The notes below the pieces were generated by a model. It had not been told where the DNA came from and searched no databases. It saw only the letters and a list, made by a program, of their open reading frames with translations. The position numbers were made by a program, and so were the translations under genes. Below, in pieces: positions 9,062-17,786 of a stretch of DNA of 64,000 bases. How positions within the stretch are numbered: position 1 is the first letter of the stretch; every line of letters starts with the position of its first letter. This DNA is from an uncultured Alistipes sp. (GTDB lineage: Bacteria > Bacteroidota > Bacteroidia > Bacteroidales > Rikenellaceae): positions 3,847 to 67,846 of the forward strand of contig CALLRW010000008.1 of assembly GCA_938014215.1 (NCBI GenBank). The letters run 5' to 3'.

Positions 9062-9100
9062 TATTCCGCCCGAAAGTGCGTTACTTACAAGTAAAAAACC

Positions 9101-9108
9101 TATCTTTG
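9101..9108 (+). promoter_or_regulatory. -7 box of the lipoprotein/SurA/OstA operon
   Basis: TATCTTTG ends only 11 bp before the ATG at 9120, so the mRNA leader would be very short. No clear -33 TTTG is visible. Confidence 0.5.
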
Positions 9109-9119
9109 CCCTTTGGAAA

Positions 9120-10055
9120 ATGAATTGGCGAGCGAAAATAACGGTCGCGGCGGGAGCGTTGCTGCTGGCAGGATGCCGGGAGCTGCCCCGCTATTTTGCC
9201 AGCGACACGACCATCGCCCGGGCCGGCGGTAACGAACTGCGCATGCGCGACGTTCGTTCGGTGGTCCCGAAAGGCCTCTCGGGTGACGACAGCGCCGCCT
9301 TCATGAAGCTTTACGTCGACCGCTGGGTGGTCAAGCAGCTCAAACTGGAGGAGGCCGAGACGCTCTTCTCCTCGTCGGCGGGCGATATCGACAAGATGGT
9401 CGAGGAGTATCGGCAGGCGCTGCTGATCCGCCAGCTGGACCAGCACTATGTCGACCGCTCGATCGACACGGTCTTCACGGACGACGAGATCGCCGCCTAC
9501 TACAACGCCCACAAGGCCGACTTCAAACTCGACCGCACGATCGTCAAGGGACGCATCGTGCAGTTCGGTGCCGGCTACCGCCAGGCGGCCAAACTCAAGA
9601 CGCTGATGGCTTCGCGGTCGCAGGCCCAGCAGCAGGATTTCAGCGACATCTGCGAGAAGAACAACTTCACGGTCTACGACTTCCGCACGCAGTGGGTCGA
9701 TTTCCCCGAGTTCCTGAGCTATCTGCCGACGCTGCGCACGCAGAACTACGACTCGGCGCTGGCGACGACGGCCGTGCAGGAGATGCGCGACAGCCATGCG
9801 CGCTACTATTTCCAGATCGACGCCGTGATGCGCGTCGGCGAACCCATTCCGCTCGATCGGCTGCGGCCGAACATCCGCCGCATCCTCTTCAACCAGCGCA
9901 AGGGGGAGATCATCCGCCAGCACGAGGAGGAGCTGCTCCAGCGAGCCGAGGAGGATGGCGACGTGAAGATCTTCGGCGGCAAGCACAACGCCCGCTTCGA
10001 GGAGCCGCTCGAGGAGCCGGAGGCTACGCAGCCGGCCGGTGCCGCCAAACAATAG
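9120..10055 (+). CDS. lipoprotein related to peptidylprolyl isomerase chaperones (SurA N-domain-like)
   Basis: A 311-residue predicted lipoprotein with lipobox LLLAGC at about 14-19. The body resembles the helical SurA/PpiD chaperone part: MRDVRSVVP, then FMKLYVDRWVVKQLKLEEAE, then DDEIAAYYNAHKADF. I see no complete parvulin catalytic domain, so it may act as a chaperone only. It is followed 42 bp later by a SurA-type PPIase and then by an OstA-like protein, which suggests a role in folding or delivery of outer-membrane proteins. The C-terminal 25 residues are Glu/Pro/Ala-rich. Assignment to the SurA superfamily is moderately sure, the exact role is inferred. Confidence 0.72.
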   Translation: MNWRAKITVAAGALLLAGCRELPRYFASDTTIARAGGNELRMRDVRSVVPKGLSGDDSAAFMKLYVDRWVVKQLKLEEAETLFSSSAGDIDKMVEEYRQALLIRQLDQHYVDRSIDTVFTDDEIAAYYNAHKADFKLDRTIVKGRIVQFGAGYRQAAKLKTLMASRSQAQQQDFSDICEKNNFTVYDFRTQWVDFPEFLSYLPTLRTQNYDSALATTAVQEMRDSHARYYFQIDAVMRVGEPIPLDRLRPNIRRILFNQRKGEIIRQHEEELLQRAEEDGDVKIFGGKHNARFEEPLEEPEATQPAGAAKQ

Positions 10056-10097
10056 AAAAAGACCATAATTCAGAATAAACGAAACCCGGATAAGAAG

Positions 10098-11501
10098 ATG
10101 TTGAAAAAAGGTATGTTGGCCGTGGCTCTCGCGCTGCTGATCGCAGGCGTCGGGGCACAGACGCGGCAGGTGATGCTCGACAAGGTAGTGGCCGTGGTCG
10201 GCAGCTCGTCGATCCTCTACTCGGACGTGGACGAGTATGCGCGGCAGCTGGTCGAACAGCGCCGCATGGAGGGCTATACCTCCGACCGTGACCCGAAGAA
10301 CGAGGCCCTCGAGGCGCTGCTGACGCAGAAACTGCTCTACAACCAGGCGCAGATCGACTCGGTGACGATCAACAACGGCGACATCATGTCGCGCGTCGAG
10401 GAGCAGGTGCAGCAAATGGTCGACATGGAGGGGTCGATCCCCGCCCTGGAGGCCAAGCACCACATGCCGATCTTCAACATCCGCGAGATCATGCGCCAGC
10501 GCTACGAGGAGCAGGCCTATGCCCAGGCGATGCAGAACGAGGTGGTCAACAAGGTGACGGTGATCCCGGGCGAGGTCGAGCGCTTCTACAAGTCGATCTC
10601 GCGCGACAGCCTGCCGACGATCGCCGACCAGTATGTCTATGCGCAGATCACGAAGTTCCCCAAGTCGATGACGGCCGCCAAGCAGCGTACGCGCGAACGG
10701 CTGCTCGACATGCGCGAGCGTGTCATCACGGGCAACGCGAAGTTCGACAACCTGGCCCGCATGTATTCGCAGGACGGTACGGCGATGCGCGGCGGCGAGA
10801 TGGATCCCACGCCGCTGGCGGGTCTCGATCCGTCGTTTGCCGCGGCGCTGGAGGAGATGAAGCCCGGGCAGATCTCGGAGGTGGTCGAGTCGCAGTACGG
10901 ATTCCACATCATCCAGCTGCTCGACAAGCGCGGCCAGCTCTACCATTTCCGCCATATCCTGCTGCGTCCGGTCTATACGTCGGAGGAGCTGAGCGAGTCA
11001 CTGAACCTGCTGGACAGCATCGCCGATCTGATCCACAAGGATTCGATCACCTTCGAGAAGGCGGCGCTGCAGTATTCGGACGACGCCGCGTCGAAGATGA
11101 ACGGCGGCATCGTCTCGAACCACGATATCCTGGAGCGGATGAACGCCTTCGACCCGAAACTCACCGTCACGAAGTTCCTCAAGGAGGATTTCGGCCGCTT
11201 CAAGAGCCTGGACGACTACAACGCCCTGCGGATGCTGAAGCCGGGCGAGGTGTCGGACGCCTTCCTCACGGAGGACATGCTCGGCAACCAGATGGCCAAG
11301 ATCGTCAAGCTGGTCGAGGTGATCCCGACCCACACGGCCTCGCTCAACGAGGACTATCTGCGGCTCGAGGAGATGGCCCTGCAGAACAAGCAGGAGCGGG
11401 TCTTCAAGGAGTGGCTGTCGAAGAAGATCGACGCCATGTATGTCTACATCAGTCCGGAGTTCCGCAGCGGGGAGTTCGAGAACAAACATTGGCTGAAGTA
11501 G
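10098..11501 (+). CDS. periplasmic peptidylprolyl isomerase, SurA-like
   Basis: A 467-residue exported protein with signal peptide MLKKGMLAVALALLIAGVGA. The SurA N-terminal chaperone domain covers about 22-175 (KVVAVVGSSSILYSDVDEYA). Two parvulin-type rotamase segments follow. The first, at about 180-290, contains the family motif GGEMDPTPLAGLDPSF and ends in QYGFHIIQLLDKRG. The second, at about 290-405, is more divergent. SurA-type proteins escort unfolded beta-barrel proteins through the periplasm. It is the middle gene of a three-gene operon, 42 bp after the lipoprotein and 3 bp before the OstA-like gene. Length and domain order agree with SurA of Bacteroidota. Confidence 0.9.
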   Translation: MLKKGMLAVALALLIAGVGAQTRQVMLDKVVAVVGSSSILYSDVDEYARQLVEQRRMEGYTSDRDPKNEALEALLTQKLLYNQAQIDSVTINNGDIMSRVEEQVQQMVDMEGSIPALEAKHHMPIFNIREIMRQRYEEQAYAQAMQNEVVNKVTVIPGEVERFYKSISRDSLPTIADQYVYAQITKFPKSMTAAKQRTRERLLDMRERVITGNAKFDNLARMYSQDGTAMRGGEMDPTPLAGLDPSFAAALEEMKPGQISEVVESQYGFHIIQLLDKRGQLYHFRHILLRPVYTSEELSESLNLLDSIADLIHKDSITFEKAALQYSDDAASKMNGGIVSNHDILERMNAFDPKLTVTKFLKEDFGRFKSLDDYNALRMLKPGEVSDAFLTEDMLGNQMAKIVKLVEVIPTHTASLNEDYLRLEEMALQNKQERVFKEWLSKKIDAMYVYISPEFRSGEFENKHWLK

Positions 11502-11504
11502 TCC

Positions 11505-13997
11505 GTGCGCAGGGTGGTATCCATAGCCGTTCTGTTGCTGGCCGTCGCGGTGGTGGCGGCCCGGAGCGGCATGCAGGCTCCCGGGGAGTCCGAGGAGGAG
11601 GCGGGGGAGAAGAAACTCATCGACCTGAAGTCGGACCTCACGGCGCCGATCAAACCGGGTGATTCGGTCATCTATCTGGTGGGCAACTTCGCCGCGCAGC
11701 ACAACGGAGCTGTCATCACGTGCGACTCGGCGGTGCGCTACTCCGACATGCGCATCGAGTTCTTCGGCAACGTGCTGATCAACAAGAACACGACCTATAT
11801 CTATGGCGACCGGGCCGAGTATGACGGAACGGTCAACGAGGCGCGCGTCTATTCGGACATCGTGAAGGTGGTCGACGGCGACGCCACGCTCTACACCTAC
11901 CAGTTCCTCTTCAATACGAAGTCGAACGTGGGCGAATTTGCCGAGGGCGGCGTGCTGACCAACCGCGAGAATCTGCTCGAGGCGGTGCGCGGCTACTACT
12001 TTGCCGACACGAAGGAGCTGGTGGCGGTGGATCAGGTGGAGATGCGCAACGACGAGTATGAACTCAAGGGCGACTCGGTGGTCTACAACATGGCCACGGA
12101 CAACGCCTACTTCTTCGATCGGACGAACATATGGAACCGCGACGGCGACTATCTCTATGCCGACCGGGGCTCCTACGAGAAGGCCGACACGCTCTATATC
12201 ATCACGCGCAACGGCTATATCCTGACCGAGAAGCAGGAGATCTGGAGTGACAGCCTCGATTACTACCGGGCGAAGGATCACGTCATCCTGCGCCACGACC
12301 TGCAGCTGGACGATACGGAACACAAGGTGATCGCCTTCGGCGATTACGGCGAGTACTGGAAGGAGCCGGGCAATGCCATCCTGACGCGACGTCCGGCGGT
12401 GGTGAGCTACGACCTCACGCAGGGCGATTCGCTCTTCATGCGGGCCGACTCGATGTTCCTCTTCACGATCAACGAGCAGGCTGAGCGGCGTGCGGCCGAG
12501 GCTGCACGGGCCGATTCCGTGGCGCGGGCCGATTCACTGTCGCATCTGCAGGCCGATTCGCTGGCTGCCGGGCGGCTGGATGGCCTGAAACCCGGTGCCA
12601 AGCCGGGCCGCGAGCACGAGTTTGGTCCGCGGACCGATTCGCTGGGACGTCCGCTGCCGGGGGATCGTCGGAGAGGCCCGAGTGGTGCCGATTCGACGGG
12701 ACACGTCTCGGGGAGCGATTCGCTGAGCCGCGTCTCGGGAGCCGATTCGTTGGCCGCGGGCAATGATTCGCTGGCTGCGCCGTCGATCAATCCGCTTGAC
12801 ACGCTGGTCGGGGCGGCCCGCAAGGCCTACCTCAAGGAGCAGGCCCGCAAGCTCAAGGCCGGGGCCAAAGCCAAGAAGGCCGAGGCGAAGAAGGAACTTT
12901 TGGAGCGGATTGCGGCCGAACGCCAGGAGAAGGCCACGGCCAAACTGCTGGCGCAGAAGGAGCGCGAGGAGGAGCGGCTGAAAAAGCAGCGGCTGAAGGC
13001 CGAATCGAAACTGCGGGCGCGTCAGGCCCGTGCCGCCCGCAAGGGCAAGCTGCTGCCGGTGGACTCGACGGCGCTGCTTGAGTTGCAGGCGCAGATCGAC
13101 CGCAACATCCTCGAACAGGATTCGCTGATGCGGCTGATGGCCGATTCGCTGGCGGCCGATACGGTGGCGATGGAGATCCCGGCCGATACGGTCGATTCGC
13201 TGGCCGTACCGGCGGACTCGATCTACCGGTTGATGAAGGGATTCCGCGACGTGCGGATCTTCCGCTCGGACTTCCAGGCCGTTTGCGACTCGATGACGGC
13301 CATCAGTACCGACTCGACGATTCACCTCTATATCAACCCCGTGCTGTGGAACCAGTCGAACCAGATCACCTCGGACGTGATGGATATCTACACGGCCAAC
13401 CAGCAGCTGACCCATGCCGAATTTGTCGGCACTCCGATGATGGTTTCGCAGCTCGATACGACACACTACAACCAGGTGGCCGGCAAGCAGATGACGGCGT
13501 GGTTCCGCGACAACGAGATCTATCGCGACGATGTGAACGGCAACGCGCAGACGATCTACTACATGCAGGACGGCGAGCCGCCCCAGATCACGGGAATGGG
13601 TGTCATCGAGAGCGGCGACTGCTCGTTCTATATCGAGGACAAGCAGATCGTGACGATCGTCTATCGCAAGGATCCGACGTGGAACATCTATCCGATGGAG
13701 AAGATTCCGGCGGATCAGGATCTCTTCCTGAAGGGGTTCAAGTGGGAGGGTTCGCGACGCCCGACGCAGCAGGATGTCTTCGATCGGTCGATCCGTCCGT
13801 CGCAGCGCGAGACGAAGTCGCGGCTGCCCCATCCGTCGTTCCCGCTGCAGCAGGCGCTCGAGCTGCGCAAGAAGCGTTATGCGGAGGAGGGCCGCTGGAG
13901 CGACCGCAACGATCTGGTCGATCCGGCCACGGTGGAGTGGATGCACTCGCTGGGCTTCGAGGTGGGTCAGCCGCGCGAGTCGGGTCCGAAACTCTGA
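11505..13997 (+). CDS. OstA/LptA-like outer-membrane biogenesis protein with low-complexity insert
   Basis: An 830-residue protein starting with GTG, 3 bp after the SurA-like stop. The GTG start gives a signal sequence (MRRVVSIAVLLLAVAVVAA) that a later ATG would lose. Residues about 50-320 form an LptA/OstA-type beta-jellyroll repeat (FFGNVLINKNTTYIYGDRAEY, YELKGDSVVYNMATDNAYFF). Proteins of this fold carry lipopolysaccharide across the periplasm. Residues about 330-440 are a degenerate Ala-Asp-Ser-Leu repeat, followed by a Lys/Ala/Glu-rich helical stretch (about 440-540). A second conserved domain at about 570-790 resumes the OstA-like pattern. The family is typically shorter, so the linker is an expansion. 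Co-transcription with SurA supports an outer-membrane role. Confidence 0.85.
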   Translation: MRRVVSIAVLLLAVAVVAARSGMQAPGESEEEAGEKKLIDLKSDLTAPIKPGDSVIYLVGNFAAQHNGAVITCDSAVRYSDMRIEFFGNVLINKNTTYIYGDRAEYDGTVNEARVYSDIVKVVDGDATLYTYQFLFNTKSNVGEFAEGGVLTNRENLLEAVRGYYFADTKELVAVDQVEMRNDEYELKGDSVVYNMATDNAYFFDRTNIWNRDGDYLYADRGSYEKADTLYIITRNGYILTEKQEIWSDSLDYYRAKDHVILRHDLQLDDTEHKVIAFGDYGEYWKEPGNAILTRRPAVVSYDLTQGDSLFMRADSMFLFTINEQAERRAAEAARADSVARADSLSHLQADSLAAGRLDGLKPGAKPGREHEFGPRTDSLGRPLPGDRRRGPSGADSTGHVSGSDSLSRVSGADSLAAGNDSLAAPSINPLDTLVGAARKAYLKEQARKLKAGAKAKKAEAKKELLERIAAERQEKATAKLLAQKEREEERLKKQRLKAESKLRARQARAARKGKLLPVDSTALLELQAQIDRNILEQDSLMRLMADSLAADTVAMEIPADTVDSLAVPADSIYRLMKGFRDVRIFRSDFQAVCDSMTAISTDSTIHLYINPVLWNQSNQITSDVMDIYTANQQLTHAEFVGTPMMVSQLDTTHYNQVAGKQMTAWFRDNEIYRDDVNGNAQTIYYMQDGEPPQITGMGVIESGDCSFYIEDKQIVTIVYRKDPTWNIYPMEKIPADQDLFLKGFKWEGSRRPTQQDVFDRSIRPSQRETKSRLPHPSFPLQQALELRKKRYAEEGRWSDRNDLVDPATVEWMHSLGFEVGQPRESGPKL

Positions 13998-14230
13998 CCG
14001 GGGGCCGAACTGGGGGGCCGAACTGGGGGGGCCGAAGCATGGGCGACTGGAACTCGTGGAGCGGAACTCGAGGGCCGGAATGTTGACCGGGGATGGAACT
14101 CGGAGCGGTCCGGAATCCGGAAAATGGGATGCAGGCCTGGGAGCTGGAATGCCGACCGGAGGCCCGAAACTCTGACCGGAAACCGACCTCCGAAGACCGG
14201 AATGCAGACCTGGGGGTCCGAAACCGTGAC
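13998..14230. repeat. degenerate GC-rich intergenic repeats after the OstA-like gene
   Basis: No gene is visible here. The stretch is built of short imperfect repeats. GGGGGCCGAACTGGGG-like units recur near 14001-14035. CCGAAACTCTGACCGG occurs across the OstA-like stop codon (about 13985-14000) and again at about 14164-14180. Related GGAACTCG, GGAATGC and GACCTGGG words recur between. No period is exact. Confidence 0.5.
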
Positions 14231-14272
14231 TGGTGTTAGGGGCGCGTATTGAATTTCAAAATAGCTCAATCT

Positions 14273-15982
14273 ATGATACGCCTTATGATGCACCGTCGTT
14301 TGGCTCGGACGGCAGCGTTTTGTTTGTTGACATTGTCGCTGGTCGGTTGCGGGGCCGGTTTTGCAAAATCACCTTCCACGGAGGAGGCACGGGCCCGGCT
14401 GAGTCTGCCCGAACATTCCGACAGTACCCGGATGGCTGCAGCCGTGGAGGTTGCCCGCGTGTGGGGCTTTGTCAAGTATCACCATCCCGCCTATTCATCC
14501 CCGGCACGGAACGCCGATGCCGACTATCTCATGCTGCTGGACCGGGTCATGCAGCATCCCGATTCGTTGCGGGAGGTCTTTTCGGCGTGGATTGCCGAAC
14601 TGGGACCTTTCGACAAGGCGCGGCCGGCGGATCAGGAAAAGAGGGTGGTTTTCAACGATTTCTCCTGGGTCTCAGACACGATGCGCTGGGGCGCATCGCT
14701 GAGCCGGACGCTGACGGAGCTCCGGAATGCCGATCCTGGCCGGAACCGCTATGTCGAACAGACGCCGGTCAATGTCTCCTACATTGAGCCCCAATATGAG
14801 AATCTTCCCGACGAGGATGTGGCTTACAGACTGTTGGGCGTGGCCAAATTCTGGAACGCCGTCGACAGCTATTCGCCCAATCGCAATCTGACGGACCGCC
14901 CCTGGGACGAGGTGCTGGCCGACTATACGGCGATGGCATTCGATCGTTCGGTCGAATTTGCGGCGCTTTACTCCCGGATGGTCTCCGAACTGTGCGATAC
15001 GCATGTCAATTCGTGGTATATCCCTCTCTTCGGCGGACGCTTCGTGCCGCTTGTGTGTCGTTTTGCCGAGGAGCGGCTCTTTGTGACCGACACCTGTATG
15101 CTGGTTGCGCACGGGCTGCAGGTCGGAGACGAGATCCTTCGGATCGACTCCCTCCGTCCGATCGACCGCTTGGCGGAACTTGCCCCCTATATTCCCCATT
15201 CGAACCGGGCGTCGCTGCTGCGCGACGGCTCCTATGCGTCGCTGCTGACGGCGGCCGCGAGCGCGCGGATCGACTACCGGCACGACGGGGAGATCCGCAC
15301 GGAGACCCTTTCGACGGTCGACGGCGAGGCGTTTGTCGGTCGGATCTATGCGTCCCTCTATAATTCCTCCAGGCCGGCGATGGAGCGGGTCTCCGAGGGG
15401 ATCGGACTGATCCGGACCGGCAGTTTGACGTGTGACGATGACCGGGAACTGGGCGAATTTCTGAAGTCCTGCGACAATCTGATCATCGATCTGCGCTCCT
15501 ATCCGGCCGAGTACGATGTGATCCACAAGCTGTTGCCGAAGTATCTCTTCCCGGAATCCCGCGAGGCGATGGTCGTGCGGCTGCCGTTGGCCGACCGGCC
15601 GGGCGTGATGGAGCAAAGGGTGGTATCGACGGAGCGGACGTCCGACCCCGACCGGCTGTTCAGCGGACGGGTCGTGCTGCTGGTGGATGGCTGCACGCAG
15701 TCGATGGCCGAATACTTCACGATGTTTCTGCAGACGATCCCCGGCGTGTTGACGATCGGCAGCCAGACGGCCGGGGCCGACGGCAACGTAACCCGGATCC
15801 AGCTGCCCTACGCCTCGTTCAATCTGACGGGACTGGGGGTCCTCTACCCCGACGGGGTGAATGCCCAGCGCCGCGGTGTGAAGATCGAACGCGTGGTCGA
15901 ACCGACGGCTGCGGGGCTGATGCGGGGCGAGGACGAGCCGCTGCAAGCGGCAATCGACTGCCTCAGGGCTTCGCGCGATTGA
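14273..15982 (+). CDS. S41-family serine protease, predicted lipoprotein
   Basis: About 569 residues from the ATG at 14273. A TTG at 14249 and ATGs at 14285/14288 are alternatives, all keeping the lipobox SLVGC. The N-terminal domain has ARVWGFVKYHHPAY, typical of Bacteroidota S41 proteins. A PDZ-like middle (about 255-300) contains GLQVGDEILRIDSLRPID. The C-terminal tail-specific-protease domain has LIIDLRSYPAEYD, the nucleophile region DGCTQSMAEYF (Ser) and IGSQTAGADGNVT. These enzymes cut proteins near their C-termini in the periplasm. The gene stands alone on the plus strand and is followed by a hairpin terminator at 16031-16070. Confidence 0.87.
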   Translation: MIRLMMHRRLARTAAFCLLTLSLVGCGAGFAKSPSTEEARARLSLPEHSDSTRMAAAVEVARVWGFVKYHHPAYSSPARNADADYLMLLDRVMQHPDSLREVFSAWIAELGPFDKARPADQEKRVVFNDFSWVSDTMRWGASLSRTLTELRNADPGRNRYVEQTPVNVSYIEPQYENLPDEDVAYRLLGVAKFWNAVDSYSPNRNLTDRPWDEVLADYTAMAFDRSVEFAALYSRMVSELCDTHVNSWYIPLFGGRFVPLVCRFAEERLFVTDTCMLVAHGLQVGDEILRIDSLRPIDRLAELAPYIPHSNRASLLRDGSYASLLTAAASARIDYRHDGEIRTETLSTVDGEAFVGRIYASLYNSSRPAMERVSEGIGLIRTGSLTCDDDRELGEFLKSCDNLIIDLRSYPAEYDVIHKLLPKYLFPESREAMVVRLPLADRPGVMEQRVVSTERTSDPDRLFSGRVVLLVDGCTQSMAEYFTMFLQTIPGVLTIGSQTAGADGNVTRIQLPYASFNLTGLGVLYPDGVNAQRRGVKIERVVEPTAAGLMRGEDEPLQAAIDCLRASRD

Positions 15983-16030
15983 GCGTCGGCGGACCGGGAG
16001 GCGACTGTCTGCCGAGTTTCTGAAAAATTT

Positions 16031-16070
16031 GAAAAAAGGGAGAAAAGATGAACTCTTTTCCCCTTTTTTC
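16031..16070 (+). terminator. terminator of the S41 protease gene
   Basis: An imperfect inverted repeat (GAAAAAAGGG-AGAAAAGA against TCTTTTC-CCCTTTTTTC) with loop TGAAC. The 3' arm is itself T-rich, as in bidirectional terminators. Confidence 0.55.
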
Positions 16071-16072
16071 GT

Positions 16073-16080
16073 TACTTTTG
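16073..16080 (+). promoter_or_regulatory. -7 box of the MFS transporter gene
   Basis: TACTTTTG fits TAnnTTTG. It ends 24 bp before the ATG at 16105 and follows directly after the preceding terminator. Confidence 0.5.
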
Positions 16081-16104
16081 CGGCCGGTTAATGAGGAAAA
16101 TTCG

Positions 16105-17262
16105 ATGAAAAAGAGTCTGATAGCGCTGGCCTTCGGTACGCTGGCGCTCGGCATGTCGGAATTCGTGATGATGGGCATCCTGCCCGACATCGCCCGCAGC
16201 CTGGGGGTTTCGATCCCCGAGGCCGGCCACCTGATCTCGGCCTATGCGCTGGGTGTCTGCTTCGGAGCGCCGCTCATCGTGCTTGTGGCGCGCAAACGCC
16301 CGCTGAAGCAGATCCTGCTGGCCCTGACGGGGTTGATCATTCTGGGCAACTTCTGTGCAGCCCTTGCCCCCAACTATTGGACGCTGCTGGCGATGCGTTT
16401 CGTCTCGGGACTTCCCCACGGCGCCTTCTTCGGCGTGGGGTCGATTGTGGCCGAACGGGTGGCCGACGAGGGACGCCGCGCCGAGGCGGTCTCGATCATG
16501 GTCGTCGGCATGACCATTGCCAACCTCTTCGGCGTGCCGCTGGGTACCTTCATCAGCGGGGCCGTGACGTGGCGGGCCACCTTCGCCATCGTCGCCGCCT
16601 GGGGGGCCATCGCCACGCTGCTCGTCCGGCTGTGGGTTCCGAAGCTCCCGCCGCTGCCCGATACGGGGCTCAAGGGGCAGTTCCGCTTCCTGAAGCACGC
16701 CGGACCGTGGCTTGTGCTCACCTCGGTGATGCTCGGCAACGGCGGCATCTTCTGCTGGTACAGCTACGTCAGCCCGCTGATGATCCACACCGCGGGATTC
16801 GCCCCCGAGCGGCTGACGCTGATCATCATGCTGGCCGGGTTCGGCATGTTTGCCGGCAACCTCATCGGCGGCCACTATGCCGATCGCTTCTCGCCCGAGC
16901 GGGTCGTGCGCTGCACGCTGGCCGTGGCGACGCTGGCGTTGATCGGCATCTTTTTCGGGGCACGGATTCCGGCCCTCTCCGTGGGGCTGATGTGCCTGAC
17001 GACGGGGTGCCTGTTCTGTGTTTCGTCGCCGCAGCAGCTGCTGATTCTCGAGAATTCGCGCGGCGGCGAGATGTTCGGTGCGGCACTCGTGCAGGTGGCC
17101 TTCAACCTGGGGAATGCCCTGGGGGCCTACATCGGCGGCCTGCCGATCGAACACGGACTCGACTATCCCTATACGACGCTGCCCGGCGCCCTCTTCACGC
17201 TGCTGGGCATGGCGGCCATTGCCATCTATATCCATAAATATCCACGTCATGCAACACGATAA
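16105..17262 (+). CDS. MFS transporter, AraJ-like
   Basis: 385 residues from the ATG at 16105. The upstream in-frame ATG at 16048 precedes the -7 box, so it is rejected. Twelve hydrophobic helices are evident. The start MKKSLIALAFGTLALGMSEF and the helix 1-2 region MMGILPDIARSLGVSIPEAG match the AraJ/YdhP branch of drug- or sugar-efflux MFS proteins. Helix 5 motif-C-like glycines occur in NLFGVPLGTFISG. It probably exports small molecules across the inner membrane by proton antiport, with unknown substrate. Its last 14 bases overlap the Nudix gene, so the two are translationally coupled. Confidence 0.87.
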   Translation: MKKSLIALAFGTLALGMSEFVMMGILPDIARSLGVSIPEAGHLISAYALGVCFGAPLIVLVARKRPLKQILLALTGLIILGNFCAALAPNYWTLLAMRFVSGLPHGAFFGVGSIVAERVADEGRRAEAVSIMVVGMTIANLFGVPLGTFISGAVTWRATFAIVAAWGAIATLLVRLWVPKLPPLPDTGLKGQFRFLKHAGPWLVLTSVMLGNGGIFCWYSYVSPLMIHTAGFAPERLTLIIMLAGFGMFAGNLIGGHYADRFSPERVVRCTLAVATLALIGIFFGARIPALSVGLMCLTTGCLFCVSSPQQLLILENSRGGEMFGAALVQVAFNLGNALGAYIGGLPIEHGLDYPYTTLPGALFTLLGMAAIAIYIHKYPRHATR

Positions 17263-17749
17263 CAGCCAGGAGATCTTCCCGGTGGTCGATGCCACGGGAC
17301 GGGTCGTCAGCCGGGCTACGCGCGGCGAATGCCACGGCGGTTCGATGCTGCTGCACCCGGTGGTGCACCTTCACGTCTTCAACTCCCGCGGGGAGCTCTA
17401 CCTGCAGCGGCGCCCGCTGTGGAAGGATATCCAGCCCGGACGCTGGGACACGGCCGTCGGCGGGCACGTCGATTACGGCGAGACGATCGAGGAGGCGTTG
17501 CGGCGCGAGGTGCGCGAGGAGCTGGGGATCGTCGATTTTCGTCCCGAAGCCGTTGCCGTCTACGAATTCCGTTCGGCGCGCGAACGCGAACTGGTGCATG
17601 TCTTCCGCACGTGCTACGACGGCGAGATCCGACCGAGTTCGGAGCTTGACGGCGGCCGCTTCTGGACGCGGCGCGAGATCGAGGAGAGCCTCGGCAAGGG
17701 AATCTTCACCCCCAATTTCGAGGGGGAGGTTGCGCGCGTGCTGAAGTAG
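17249..17749 (+). CDS. Nudix hydrolase (isopentenyl-diphosphate isomerase-like fold)
   Basis: A 166-residue protein from the ATG at 17249, inside the end of the MFS gene. The Nudix box (GX5EX7REUXEEXGU) is complete at residues 72-94: G72HVDYGE followed by REVREELGI. The N-terminal part (EIFPVVDATGRVVSRATRGE, then HPVVHLHVFNSRGELYLQRR) resembles the YfcD/IDI-like branch, which hydrolyses nucleoside diphosphate-X compounds or related substrates. The protein is cytoplasmic with no signal peptide. Substrate cannot be read from the sequence. Overlap with the MFS gene suggests coordinated production. Confidence 0.92.
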   Translation: MQHDNSQEIFPVVDATGRVVSRATRGECHGGSMLLHPVVHLHVFNSRGELYLQRRPLWKDIQPGRWDTAVGGHVDYGETIEEALRREVREELGIVDFRPEAVAVYEFRSARERELVHVFRTCYDGEIRPSSELDGGRFWTRREIEESLGKGIFTPNFEGEVARVLK

Positions 17750-17786
17750 CGGACGGTCCGGCGCGGAAATTGCTTCGGGAGGGGGT

